DNA of 64,000 bases from contig CP102274.1 in NCBI GenBank assembly GCA_025149285.1, forward strand, positions 2,495,501 through 2,559,500. The letters are read 5' to 3'. The notes beneath the pieces are model-generated. The model searched no databases. It was given only the letters and a program-made list of their open reading frames with translations, and was not told the origin of the DNA. Below, piece by piece: positions 49,026-57,780 of this stretch (its first letter is position 1; each line of letters begins with the position of its first letter). Made by a program: the position numbers and the translations under genes. The stretch comes from Hungatella hathewayi (GTDB lineage: Bacteria; Bacillota; Clostridia; Lachnospirales; Lachnospiraceae).

Positions 49026-49663
49026 CAGAACGCCATCTCTTTTTGAAGGGACGGTCCGGGACAGGGAAGACGACGTGGCTTTTGTCCTGCCTGAAGCCTT
49101 ACTGGAAGGAAGCGGGAGGTTTTTTGACCCAGCGTCTTATTGACGGTACCGGTGAGACTGTGGGATTCTGCCTCCTGCCGGTGGAGAATATGACGGAACC
49201 GCCTCCCGTGACGAGACTTTATGAGCCTGGAATAGAGGGCGTTTTTATTGAGAAAACACCGGAAGGATGGAGAAAATATCCGGAGGTGTTTGAGACAATG
49301 GGGGCGGAGATTCTGGAGCGCCTGCTGGACCGGCCGGAGCGGTACCGTTTTTTTTATATTGATGAGGCCGGAGGAGTAGAACTGAAGGTAAAGCCGTTTA
49401 TGGAGCGGCTGGAGCGGCTGCTTGACGGTCCGGTCTTCTGCATCGGTGTTTTGAAACATTCAGATAATCTGGCAGCCATGGGTACGAGAGTATCGCTTTC
49501 CGCCAATGCGGCTCCGGACAGGAACCGGCTGGAATCGAAGATGGAACAGCGCTTTCATTGCCGGATACTGTCTTTTGCAGGGGCTGAAGATGAGAAGATG
49601 GAAATCAGGCGGATGATACAACAGCGGCTTGCCGGAACCGCAGAGAAGGAGTGTGAGGGGTAA
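49022..49663 (+). CDS. P-loop nucleoside-triphosphatase (THEP1-like)
   Basis: 213 residues. Walker A GRSGTGKTT (about 10-18), Walker B FFYIDEAGG (about 108-116) and a preceding LTQRL/GF region match the NTPase_1 family, which hydrolyses nucleoside triphosphates and recurs in molybdenum-hydroxylase accessory clusters. Substrate here unknown. Four-base overlap with xdhC. Confidence 0.82.
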   Translation: MTERHLFLKGRSGTGKTTWLLSCLKPYWKEAGGFLTQRLIDGTGETVGFCLLPVENMTEPPPVTRLYEPGIEGVFIEKTPEGWRKYPEVFETMGAEILERLLDRPERYRFFYIDEAGGVELKVKPFMERLERLLDGPVFCIGVLKHSDNLAAMGTRVSLSANAAPDRNRLESKMEQRFHCRILSFAGAEDEKMEIRRMIQQRLAGTAEKECEG

Positions 49664-50676
49664 TGGTGGAAAAACGCCGGGTACGTATGCGGCTTACTGC
49701 GATGACTGTGTTGTTTGTCATCTGTTTTTTCGGATCATTTATGCTTGGAAGATATCCGATTGAGCCGTGGACGCTGATTCGCGTGCTGGCCTCCAGAGTC
49801 ATTCCGGTCACACCGGACTGGCCCTCACAGGTAGAGACGGTTCTTTTTAATGTGCGCCTTCCGCGGGTGCTGATGGCTGCGCTGATTGGAGCCGGTCTGT
49901 CAGCTGCCGGAGCGGCCTATCAGGGAATCTTTAAAAATCCCATGGTCTCTCCGGATGTGCTGGGAGCGTCCTCCGGAGCCGGTTTTGGTGCCGCCCTGGG
50001 TCTGTTTCTCTCATTTTCCTATCAGGGGGTATCCTTTTTGGCATTTATTTCAGGACTGTCTGCCGTGGCTGTCGTCTGCCTGATCAGCGGCCGTGTGAAA
50101 TACAACCAGACTCTGGGACTGGTACTGGCTGGAATGATGGTAAGCTCCCTGTTCACGGCTGCGGTGTCCTTCTTAAAACTGGTGGCGGATCCCAATAATA
50201 CACTTCCGGTGATCACCTACTGGCTCATGGGGAGTCTGGCCTCGATCCGGCCGAAGGACCTGGCGTTTGCGGCTCCCTGGATCATCGGAGGGATCATTCC
50301 GATCTGTCTGATGCGCTGGAAAATCAATGTACTGACGCTTGGAGAGGAAGAGGCGCGCTGTATCGGCGTCAATACCGGTGCCGTCCGTCTGGCCGTAGTG
50401 CTCTGTGCAACACTGATTACATCGGCGGCCGTATCGGTCAGCGGACTGATCGGCTGGGTGGGGCTGGTGATCCCCCATTTTGCCCGCATGCTGGTGGGAA
50501 GCGATTACCGGAAGATGCTTCCGGCTTCCCTGCTTTTGGGCGCAAGTTTTTTGGTGGTGGTCGATAACTTTGCCCGACTTCTGGCCACCAGCGAAATCCC
50601 CATTGGTATCCTTACCGCGTTTGTGGGAGCGCCGTTTTTCCTCTGGCTGATCCTGAGGGAAGGAAATAAACTTTGA
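49663..50676 (+). CDS. FecCD-type ABC transporter permease
   Basis: 337 residues with about ten hydrophobic segments. BtuC/FecCD signature regions present: NPMVSPDVLGASSGAGFGAA, then GWVGLVIPHFARMLVG with the ATPase-contact loop. Imports a metal complex, siderophore or cobamide with the ATPase and binding protein of the operon. One-base overlap with the NTPase gene. Confidence 0.93.
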   Translation: MVEKRRVRMRLTAMTVLFVICFFGSFMLGRYPIEPWTLIRVLASRVIPVTPDWPSQVETVLFNVRLPRVLMAALIGAGLSAAGAAYQGIFKNPMVSPDVLGASSGAGFGAALGLFLSFSYQGVSFLAFISGLSAVAVVCLISGRVKYNQTLGLVLAGMMVSSLFTAAVSFLKLVADPNNTLPVITYWLMGSLASIRPKDLAFAAPWIIGGIIPICLMRWKINVLTLGEEEARCIGVNTGAVRLAVVLCATLITSAAVSVSGLIGWVGLVIPHFARMLVGSDYRKMLPASLLLGASFLVVVDNFARLLATSEIPIGILTAFVGAPFFLWLILREGNKL

Positions 50677-50689
50677 GAGGTGATCGAAT

Positions 50690-51472
50690 ATGGGGCTGGT
50701 TGTAGAAAATCTGACCTTCAGTTACCGGTGTTTTCCCGTCCTTAAGGGCGTGGATTTTTCTGTGGAAGCAGGAAATCTCGTCTGCATGCTCGGAAAGAAC
50801 GGAGCCGGAAAGAGTACGCTGTTCCGCTGTATACTGGGCCTCTTAAAAGGATACCAGGGGAAAATCACAGTCGATGGCGTGGACTTAAGAACACTGAAAG
50901 AGAAGGACATGGCCAGAAAGATCGCCTATATTCCTCAAAATCATGACCAGGCGTTTGCTTTTTCGGTTCTGGACATGGTAATGATGGGAACCACATCGTC
51001 GCTGCAGGGCTTTCAGAATCCGGGCAAGGAGCAGCGGGAGGCGGCTTTTGACGCACTTAAGACCATGAGGATCGAAGCGATGGCGGAACGCTCTTACGCA
51101 CATCTGAGCGGAGGAGAACAGCAGCTGGTCCTGATTGCGAGGGCGATTGCGCAGCAGGCGGGAATCCTCATCATGGACGAGCCCTGTGCAAATCTCGATT
51201 ACGGCAATCAGGCCAGAGTGATGGAGGAGTTAAAACGGCTTTCCAGGGAGGGGTACCTCATTGTACAGTCTACTCACAGCCCGGATCAGGCGTTTCTCTA
51301 CGCCGACCAGGCGGCGGTTCTTTCGGACGGGGTGATCAGGGCTTTCGGAAAGCCGGAGGAGGTGCTGACAGAAGCACTGCTGGAGGCCATGTATGGCATA
51401 CCGGTTCGCTTATTTGATGCGGGAGACACGGGCAGAAAGTTGTGTATGCCCGAACGGGTGAAGGGGGAATAA
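50690..51472 (+). CDS. FecE/BtuD-type ABC transporter ATP-binding protein
   Basis: 260 residues. Walker A GKNGAGKST (about 35-43), signature LSGGEQQ (about 142-148), Walker B ILIMDEP (about 162-168), H-loop STHSPDQ. Energises the FecCD permease. GAGAGGTGATCG lies upstream. Confidence 0.94.
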   Translation: MGLVVENLTFSYRCFPVLKGVDFSVEAGNLVCMLGKNGAGKSTLFRCILGLLKGYQGKITVDGVDLRTLKEKDMARKIAYIPQNHDQAFAFSVLDMVMMGTTSSLQGFQNPGKEQREAAFDALKTMRIEAMAERSYAHLSGGEQQLVLIARAIAQQAGILIMDEPCANLDYGNQARVMEELKRLSREGYLIVQSTHSPDQAFLYADQAAVLSDGVIRAFGKPEEVLTEALLEAMYGIPVRLFDAGDTGRKLCMPERVKGE

Positions 51473-52234
51473 ATGATGTGGGAACTGTATGAAAGGCTGA
51501 TTGAGCCGATCCCGGACGATGTTCCGGTGGACGAAATTCTCGTGGGAACCAGCTGTACGATGGTGAGAGCCGGAGGCGCAGCGGGGGCCGCTGCCAACCA
51601 GAGGTTAGAGAGCCGGCCCCGCATACTGGGAGAAGGAGAATGGGAACAGGAGCTGACATGGAGACAGGCGGCGTCTCTGATTAATTCCTGGAATTTTTTG
51701 GAGGCGGGTATCGGTGCGGCGGCCATCAATGCCTACTATAACAGGAAAGACGTGCTGATGAACGGAATTGCTGCATATGAGGGCGTGAAGATCCTGGAGA
51801 GCTGCGACACGTTTGCTGCACCGGGGGATGGGTTCGCCGGAAAAAAGGTGGCGACCATCGGCCATTTCCATTATGCGGAACGCTATTTGAAAACGGCGGG
51901 GGAACTCTTCGTTCTGGAGCGGGAACCCCGGGAAGGGGATTATCCGGATACTGCCTGCGAATATATTTTGCCGGATATGGATTATATCTACATCACGGGT
52001 TTTACGCTGGTGAATAAGACACTTCCAAGACTTCTGGAGCTGGGGAAAAACGCCCGGGTGGTTCTGGTGGGGCCGAGCGTCCCGATGGCGCCGGTGCTGT
52101 TTGAATTTGGCGTGAGGGAGCTGGCCGGAACTCTGATTACGGATACGGCGAAGACGGAAAGGCTTGTTCGATTCGGCAGCCACCGGGCAGTTGTCCGTTC
52201 AGGGATACCTGTAAGAGCCGGGTATGAAGAGTGA
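51473..52234 (+). CDS. DUF4213/DUF364 heavy-metal chelation protein
   Basis: 253 residues. N-terminal DUF4213-like part (about 1-90, with VGTSCTMVRAGGAAGAAANQ) and C-terminal DUF364 Rossmann-like part (about 110-250, GKKVATIGHFHYAERYLK). Family proteins are linked to metal uptake and Mo/W-enzyme loci; biochemical function is not established. The operon is interrupted 48 bp downstream by an IS. Confidence 0.83.
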   Translation: MMWELYERLIEPIPDDVPVDEILVGTSCTMVRAGGAAGAAANQRLESRPRILGEGEWEQELTWRQAASLINSWNFLEAGIGAAAINAYYNRKDVLMNGIAAYEGVKILESCDTFAAPGDGFAGKKVATIGHFHYAERYLKTAGELFVLEREPREGDYPDTACEYILPDMDYIYITGFTLVNKTLPRLLELGKNARVVLVGPSVPMAPVLFEFGVRELAGTLITDTAKTERLVRFGSHRAVVRSGIPVRAGYEE

Positions 52235-52282
52235 CGGAAGGCAGAGGCGGCCGGCAGTGGCCGCGGGTTATTGAGAGAATAA

Positions 52283-52290
52283 AGAAAATT
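52283..52290. repeat. 8-bp target-site duplication, left
   Basis: AGAAAATT directly before the left inverted repeat; the same 8 bases follow the right end at 54190-54197. Confidence 0.88.
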
Positions 52291-54189
52291 GATAGTGTCA
52301 AATGATTTATGAAAAAACTGAGCAAAAAAAGGCTCAGATTGAACCTTGAAAACTGCAAATATTGATGAGAAAGACCTTAGGGCGCTGCCCTAAAACCTGC
52401 AAGGGACTTGTCCCTTGACCCATTTTCGGGCTCTGCCCGAACCCGTCCTCGCCGGAAGGCAGGAAAAGGGTGCAGTTGCCCCTTTTCTGCTGAGAAAGGA
52501 TAATCCGTGAGCTTTATGTCAAGCGACTTTCGCGGCATATCCTCGCGCGATGCGCTCCGGTATTCCACGGTTCGCCTGACAACAACTCCGCTCATTATGA
52601 AGTCTGTCCGGACTGGAGATTTTTGATTGTCTGTTGACCAAGAAAGATAAGTATCTGCCACTTGCCCGGCATGTTGTCAGCACCTTCCAGCATTTCCACT
52701 CGGTTTAGAACGTTACCTTTAAACTGTCTGTGTGGCCGCAGGAAGTTATAGTAGGCAACCCAGAGGGCCAGATCATAGTTGGCACCGTCGATGTTATCAA
52801 AACCGTTTGTAGGCCTGTAGGAAGCCTTGTATGTGCGGTTGAGCCGTTCAATCATCTGTTTGTATGGACGGAATTCTCTGGATACTTCATCGTCGTTGGT
52901 AAGTCCAATCACCTGGGTGATGTCAAACTTCAGCTTACCTTTGGATTCGATAAAAAACTGCTGTGCAGCAAGGGGATAGGCGCTGTAACCATCCGCAATA
53001 AATTTGAACTTTGCGGGTAATTCTTTTAAGTGTTTCAAAGCCATCCTCATGGATAGAATGCAGGGACCGACACCGCGGTTATCTGAAACCTGATAGCCGA
53101 TAATGGAGCGTTTGGCAGCGTCCATGATGAACCAGATATATCCTTTTATGCCGCGGATCTTGATGTAGGTTTCATCAGCAGTGAAGACATTGCCGACATC
53201 GTAGTTATAGTTGTCAACAAATGGTTTTACACAGAGGGCGGCAGTTTTGAGATAGTTGGCCACCTGCTGGTGCGAGATGGTGATACCGTGGATGTCCCCC
53301 AGAGCCTGTGCAGTCTTGCGCAGAGAGAGGCCAAGATTGATCTTGTAGGAAAGGCAGAGGCCCAGTACGTTCTGGTCAAACTTCGAGAATCTAAGAGAAG
53401 AAGCATGTTTTGGAAGGCTGTTTAAGTCCATGCGAAAGAAATCTACTGTGAATTCACGGTAGATGTAGTGGAGCTTATATTTATTTTTGCCATAGTCCTC
53501 ATCAAGATCAGCCTTGTCAACTGTCTTCAGGTTGTGCAGATAGTAAGGACATTTAGGGTTTACACATTTGTGTACAATGAAGTGTTTGCGGTCCTTTTTA
53601 TGAACCAAAGCATGGGAGCAATGGGGACAGTGAAGGCGCGAATTTTTGGAAAAACGGCTGTCTTGTGTTGGAGAAAAAAGAGTCTGGCAGACTTTACATC
53701 GGATCTGATTTTTTTGCCGTCCATTGTTCCAGGACAAATAGTCCACAGGAGCGCTGCATGCAGGGCATGTGCAGTCCACAGGAATATCACATTCAACACG
53801 GCGGAAGACAGGCCGGATAGTTTTGTGGTAACGCTGCTGATAGTAGGAAATGAGATCCAGCCAGTTCCAGTCCTGCTGAAAGGAGATGATCTTAGGAAGC
53901 TCGTCAATCCTGAACTTCTGATATTTCGGAGAATGGGAATCATCAAAAGCCCACTGTTTCAGAGGGATATATTTGCAGATAAATAGAATCAGCCAGCAGT
54001 TTTGCTGATAAAGGTCTTGAATTACTTGAAGTAAATAAAGTATAATGTCCATGAGCATTGTCTCCTTTGTATAAGGTTGGTTTGGCGATTGACATTATAC
54101 CAAAAAAGGGAGGTCAATGCTCTTTTTATTTGAATCTCCTATAAAATCAAGGTTTTTTATAAAAAAATGAGGTAGTCTTTGACACTACC
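52291..54189. mobile_element. insertion sequence, about 1.9 kb, IS6-like
   Basis: Terminal repeats GATAGTGTCAAA (left) and GGTAGTGTCAAA (right, inverted) bound the transposase. The 8-bp duplication AGAAAATT on both sides is the IS6-family length. About 300 bp beyond the transposase stop (52303-52594) are non-coding and hairpin-rich: GGGC/GCCC, AAGGGAC/GTCCCTT, TCGGGC/GCCCGA. Family assignment rests on the DDE domain pattern and duplication size. Confidence 0.85.
52595..54052 (-). CDS. DDE transposase with N-terminal zinc ribbons (IS6-like)
   Basis: About 485 residues; the start at 54052 has GGAGA at 8 bases, whereas the ATG at 54058 is too close. Zinc-binding Cys pairs at about 95-180 (CPACSAP, CKVCQTLF, CPHCSH, CVNPKCPYY). 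A helix-turn-helix (LSLRKTAQALGDIHGITISH) follows, then the DDE domain with D in TADETYIKIRG, D in FIADGYSAYP and E in QMIERLNRTYK. All three acidic residues are present, so it may be active. Confidence 0.88.
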   Translation of the reverse strand: MDIILYLLQVIQDLYQQNCWLILFICKYIPLKQWAFDDSHSPKYQKFRIDELPKIISFQQDWNWLDLISYYQQRYHKTIRPVFRRVECDIPVDCTCPACSAPVDYLSWNNGRQKNQIRCKVCQTLFSPTQDSRFSKNSRLHCPHCSHALVHKKDRKHFIVHKCVNPKCPYYLHNLKTVDKADLDEDYGKNKYKLHYIYREFTVDFFRMDLNSLPKHASSLRFSKFDQNVLGLCLSYKINLGLSLRKTAQALGDIHGITISHQQVANYLKTAALCVKPFVDNYNYDVGNVFTADETYIKIRGIKGYIWFIMDAAKRSIIGYQVSDNRGVGPCILSMRMALKHLKELPAKFKFIADGYSAYPLAAQQFFIESKGKLKFDITQVIGLTNDDEVSREFRPYKQMIERLNRTYKASYRPTNGFDNIDGANYDLALWVAYYNFLRPHRQFKGNVLNRVEMLEGADNMPGKWQILIFLGQQTIKNLQSGQTS

Positions 54190-54197
54190 AGAAAATT
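54190..54197. repeat. 8-bp target-site duplication, right
   Basis: AGAAAATT, identical to 52283-52290. The insertion point is just upstream of the ribosome site (AGGGAGG) of the next gene. Confidence 0.88.
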
Positions 54198-54212
54198 CAG
54201 GGAGGTAATAAC

Positions 54213-55397
54213 ATGAGAAAAAGGAAACAAATATGGCTGGGGCTGTCTCTTGCCGCAGCCATGATGATGGGATTAAACGGCTGTGCAAAAGGCACTGGAA
54301 ACGCCGGAGATACGCAGCAGGCCACGGTGGCAGAGACCACTGTTTCCGACACGTCAGAGGCGGCGCAGCAGGAGGAAACAGACAGTTCCGCAGCCGGAGA
54401 CAACGGTGTGCGGGAGGAAGGGACGAGAATTGTTACGGACTCAGCCGGAAGAGAGGTGGAGATCCCTTCGGAGATCACGAAGATCGCGCCCTCCGGTCCA
54501 CTGGCACAGATTGTTCTTTACACGGTGAGCCCGGATAAGCTGGCCGGTCTGGCCGCTGATTTTTCCGATGAGGCGAAGCAGTATATTGACGAAAAGTACT
54601 GGGGCCTTCCGAAATTCGGGCAGTTCTATGGAAAAAATGCAAGTCTTAATATGGAAGCCCTGATTGCGGAAGCACCGGATGTCATCATTGATATCGGAGA
54701 GGCGAAAAAGACGGTAAAAGAGGATATGGACGCTCTGCAGGAACAGCTGAATATACCGGTTATCTTTGTGGAAGCGACACTTCCCACTATGGCGGATGCC
54801 TACGAAATGCTGGGAGATATTACCGGTGAGAAGGAGCAGGCCGGGAAGCTGGCGGATTACTGCAGGGCAGAAATCGCAAAGGCGGATAAGAATGCCGCGG
54901 CGATTGATGACAGCGACAAAAAGAGCGTGTATTTCGGCCTGGGCGACGACGGCCTCCACACCAACGCCAAAGGTTCCATCCATGCCGATGTCATCGAACG
55001 GATCGGCGCGGTCAATGCAGCCGATGTGGAAGCGGTGTCCAGCGGAGGCGGAAGCGAAGTGTCCTTTGAACAGGTGCTGCTCTGGAATCCGGATCTGATC
55101 ATTGTGGATTCCCAGAAACTTTACGACACGCTTACATCAGATTCCATGTGGCAGGAGTTGGATGCTGTAAAGAATGGCAAAATTTTCAAGATTCCGACTG
55201 CGCCCTACAGCTATATGAGCAGCCCGCCCTCTGTAAACCGTATGATTGGAATCGAATGGCTGGGAAATCTTGTCTACCCGGATCTCTATTCATCGAATAT
55301 CCGGGAAGAGGTGAAGAATTTCTATCAGCTTTTCTATCATATCGATGTAACTGACGAACAACTGGATACCATACTGAAGGATGCTGTCAGCAATTAG
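54213..55397 (+). CDS. FecB-type ABC transporter substrate-binding lipoprotein
   Basis: 394 residues with CAGGGAGGTAATAAC upstream. Signal peptide with lipobox LNGC (Cys near residue 24), an acidic Ser/Thr/Glu linker, then a periplasmic-binding fold of the class III (FecB/TroA-like) type from about 70: DSAGREVEIPSEITKIAPSG. It should deliver substrate to the FecCD permease, but the IS now separates it from the operon promoter. Substrate unknown; XdhC/MobA neighbours hint at molybdenum, tungsten or an iron complex. Confidence 0.9.
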   Translation: MRKRKQIWLGLSLAAAMMMGLNGCAKGTGNAGDTQQATVAETTVSDTSEAAQQEETDSSAAGDNGVREEGTRIVTDSAGREVEIPSEITKIAPSGPLAQIVLYTVSPDKLAGLAADFSDEAKQYIDEKYWGLPKFGQFYGKNASLNMEALIAEAPDVIIDIGEAKKTVKEDMDALQEQLNIPVIFVEATLPTMADAYEMLGDITGEKEQAGKLADYCRAEIAKADKNAAAIDDSDKKSVYFGLGDDGLHTNAKGSIHADVIERIGAVNAADVEAVSSGGGSEVSFEQVLLWNPDLIIVDSQKLYDTLTSDSMWQELDAVKNGKIFKIPTAPYSYMSSPPSVNRMIGIEWLGNLVYPDLYSSNIREEVKNFYQLFYHIDVTDEQLDTILKDAVSN

Positions 55398-55422
55398 TCA
55401 GCCGTTTGGCAGAAAAAGTCTG

Positions 55423-55461
55423 AAAAATACGCGGAGCCGGGGAAGGGCTTCGCGTATTTTT
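55423..55461 (+). terminator. terminator of the metal operon
   Basis: AAAATACGCGGAGCC pairs with GGCTTCGCGTATTTT around a short loop and ends in T5. Strong. Confidence 0.88.
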
Positions 55462-55520
55462 GGTGAATTCTGCAGACTCTTTAAGCAACAGCCGGTTTTG
55501 CGGCTGGCGCATACGCTGGC

Positions 55521-56147
55521 TTATTTGAGCCAGTCCAGCTGTCCGCTTTGTATCGCATCAAGATTCTGTGCAATCCGTTCCTCCGGCCAGTCCCACCATT
55601 TTAATGATGACAGAGCGGCAATGGTTTCTTCTGTATACCGTCTTTTGATTGGCCTGGCAGGGACCCCGCCTGCAATTGTATAGGGCGGGATATCCTTTGT
55701 CACAACCGCGCGGGCTCCGATGACTGCGCCGTCGCCGATCGTAACTCCTGCCATAAGGACGGCCTCGTAGCCGATCCAGACATCGTTGCCAATGATGATA
55801 TCTCCCTTGTTATCCCACGAAGCCGTCACATTCTGCTTATCCAGTCCCCATTCTTCAAAGAAAAGAGGGAACGGGTAGGAAGACAGCGAGGATAATGTAT
55901 GGTTCGCGCTGTTAAAGAGAAATTTTGCTCCACAGGCGATCGAGCAGAATTTGCCTATGATAAGACGATCCTGGTTGACTGGATAATGGTATAAAACGTT
56001 ATTTTTTTCGAAATCCGCGGGGTCGTTGACAAAATCGTTATAAATGGTGTAATCGCCCACCTGAATACTGGGGTCGGTAATCGTATTTTTTAAGTAAACT
56101 GTCTGGGTATCTCCGGTTCTGGGATATATTTTTTTTAAATCCGGCAT
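55521..56147 (-). CDS. Vat-like xenobiotic (streptogramin A) O-acetyltransferase
   Basis: 208 residues. Left-handed beta-helix of hexapeptide repeats (IIIGNDVWIGYEAVLMAGVT, then IGDGAVIGARAVVTKDI), with the active-site His in FNSANHTLSS (about residue 82) and the N-terminal LYHYPVNQDRLIIGKFCSIA typical of Vat and CatB-like enzymes. Vat enzymes acetylate streptogramin A with acetyl-CoA. Last gene of a MATE/ABC-F/Vat operon, 1 bp after the ABC-F stop. Confidence 0.87.
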   Translation of the reverse strand: MPDLKKIYPRTGDTQTVYLKNTITDPSIQVGDYTIYNDFVNDPADFEKNNVLYHYPVNQDRLIIGKFCSIACGAKFLFNSANHTLSSLSSYPFPLFFEEWGLDKQNVTASWDNKGDIIIGNDVWIGYEAVLMAGVTIGDGAVIGARAVVTKDIPPYTIAGGVPARPIKRRYTEETIAALSSLKWWDWPEERIAQNLDAIQSGQLDWLK

Positions 56148-56148
56148 T

Positions 56149-57780
56149 TTACAAATCCTCCTTATTGTTTAATCCATAATAGTATTCTAATAATTCGCGG
56201 GAATAATCCACGACTCTGCCGCCTGGCAGCAGTAACACCCGGTTAATGCCAATCTGTTCAACAAACCAGGGATTGTGGCTGACAACCATAATCGTTCCTT
56301 CAAAGAGTTGAAAGTTTCTGCCAATGATACTCTGCGTTTCAGGATCCAGGTGATTGGTAGGCTCATCTAGGACCAGAAAGTTGGCCTTTTGCAGTAAAAC
56401 CCTGCACAGGCATACACGGGCTTTTTCACCGGGAGAGAGAACCTCGGTTTTTTTACAGATATCGTCCTCGTAAAACAGAAAATTACTTAGTACCGAACGC
56501 AGCTGTTTGATGGTATAGCCATCAGTCTGAACATTTTCTAACACTGTTTTTTGCAGATCAAGCTGTTCCAGTTCCTGCGCATAGTAAGCAACATCCGTTT
56601 TAGAATGAAAACGGATCTTTCCTGCATCCGGAAGAAGGATTCCCATGATCAGCTTAAGCAGCGTGGATTTTCCGACTCCGTTTTCACCGACGACTAAAAA
56701 GCGTTCTTTTCCATTTACGTGAAACGATAAGTCTTTGTAGAGCCATGGCTGGTCCGGATAATGGAAGGACAGGTTACAAACTTCTAACGGGAGATCTGCG
56801 CCTTCCCGTCTGGGACGGATATCCATTTTAACCCGTTTGCAGATTCTGTCACAAGGATGGAGCCCGCTTCTTTTTTTCTCCAGCCTTAACGCCCGTTCCT
56901 GCCCCATGCGTTTCAGCGCATGATTGGTCCTGCTGGCCTGGTTAGCCCGCTGTACAAATGCTTCCAGTTCCTTTATCTCTTTTTCCTCCTGGATGAGAAT
57001 CCGTTGACGCAGACGCTGCTCCTCTGCATACTTCTTTTTATAAGTATCGTAATTGCCGTCGTAGACAGAAATTTTGTGCGCAGCTTTATTGATGAACAGG
57101 ATTTTGTGAATAATCTGATTGAGGAAGGCGGTATCGTGGCTGATAATCAGCACCATTCCTCTGTAATTTTTTAAAAACTCAGTCACAAACTCTTTTGCAG
57201 CCGCATCTAAATGGTTTGTCGGTTCGTCCAGCAGCAGAATGTCAGCTTTTGAGTATAGAACGCGGGCGAAGGCTATTTTTGATTTCTGACCGCCGGACAG
57301 CCGGTTAACCGGCATATCCAGCAAATCAATGTCAATCTGCATGCGGTCTATGATATCCAGCAAAATGCTGTCTGCCTTATAACAGTCGAAAAATTCTAAA
57401 CGGGTCTGGAGTTTATCCATCTGCTTCAGCAGAGAGGCATGCTCCGTGACAGCCGCATGTTCCAGCCTCTGATAGATCCGGCTGAGATCTGCTTCCAGTC
57501 TGCGTATCGGTCGTCCCTCCTGCAGATAATCGAGAACTGTACAGGTTTCGTCGTGAATCACAATCTCCTGCGGCAGACAGGCGATTCGTGAATTGCCGGT
57601 GGAAATGGTTCCACTGTCTAATTCCAGTTCATGCATCAGAACATGGAACAGCGTCGTTTTCCCGGCGCCGTTTACACCAACGATACCTGCTTTGTCGTGA
57701 TCGTTTATTAAAAATTCCGCGTCCTCGTAAATGATTTCCGACCCGAAACTTAAATTCATTTTACTGCCTTTCATAGTCAT
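56149..57780 (-). CDS. ABC-F ribosomal protection-type ATPase
   Basis: 543 residues with GGGAGGTTTCAT upstream. Two ABC domains and no membrane segments: GVNGAGKTT, LSGGQKSK, LLLDEPTNHLD in the first and GENGVGKST, LSPGEKAR, LVLDEPTNHLD in the second. A basic interdomain linker (about 240-320) reaches into the ribosome. ABC-F proteins of this kind displace antibiotics acting at the peptidyl-transferase centre; pairing with Vat suggests pleuromutilin, lincosamide and streptogramin A. It overlaps the MATE gene by 20 bp. Confidence 0.9.
   Translation of the reverse strand: MTMKGSKMNLSFGSEIIYEDAEFLINDHDKAGIVGVNGAGKTTLFHVLMHELELDSGTISTGNSRIACLPQEIVIHDETCTVLDYLQEGRPIRRLEADLSRIYQRLEHAAVTEHASLLKQMDKLQTRLEFFDCYKADSILLDIIDRMQIDIDLLDMPVNRLSGGQKSKIAFARVLYSKADILLLDEPTNHLDAAAKEFVTEFLKNYRGMVLIISHDTAFLNQIIHKILFINKAAHKISVYDGNYDTYKKKYAEEQRLRQRILIQEEKEIKELEAFVQRANQASRTNHALKRMGQERALRLEKKRSGLHPCDRICKRVKMDIRPRREGADLPLEVCNLSFHYPDQPWLYKDLSFHVNGKERFLVVGENGVGKSTLLKLIMGILLPDAGKIRFHSKTDVAYYAQELEQLDLQKTVLENVQTDGYTIKQLRSVLSNFLFYEDDICKKTEVLSPGEKARVCLCRVLLQKANFLVLDEPTNHLDPETQSIIGRNFQLFEGTIMVVSHNPWFVEQIGINRVLLLPGGRVVDYSRELLEYYYGLNNKEDL

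Noticed and set aside
52330..52594. Hairpin cluster at the IS left end as an integron attC array
   Set aside because: No integrase or cassette structure; it lies within the IS boundaries and is probably its non-coding subterminal part.
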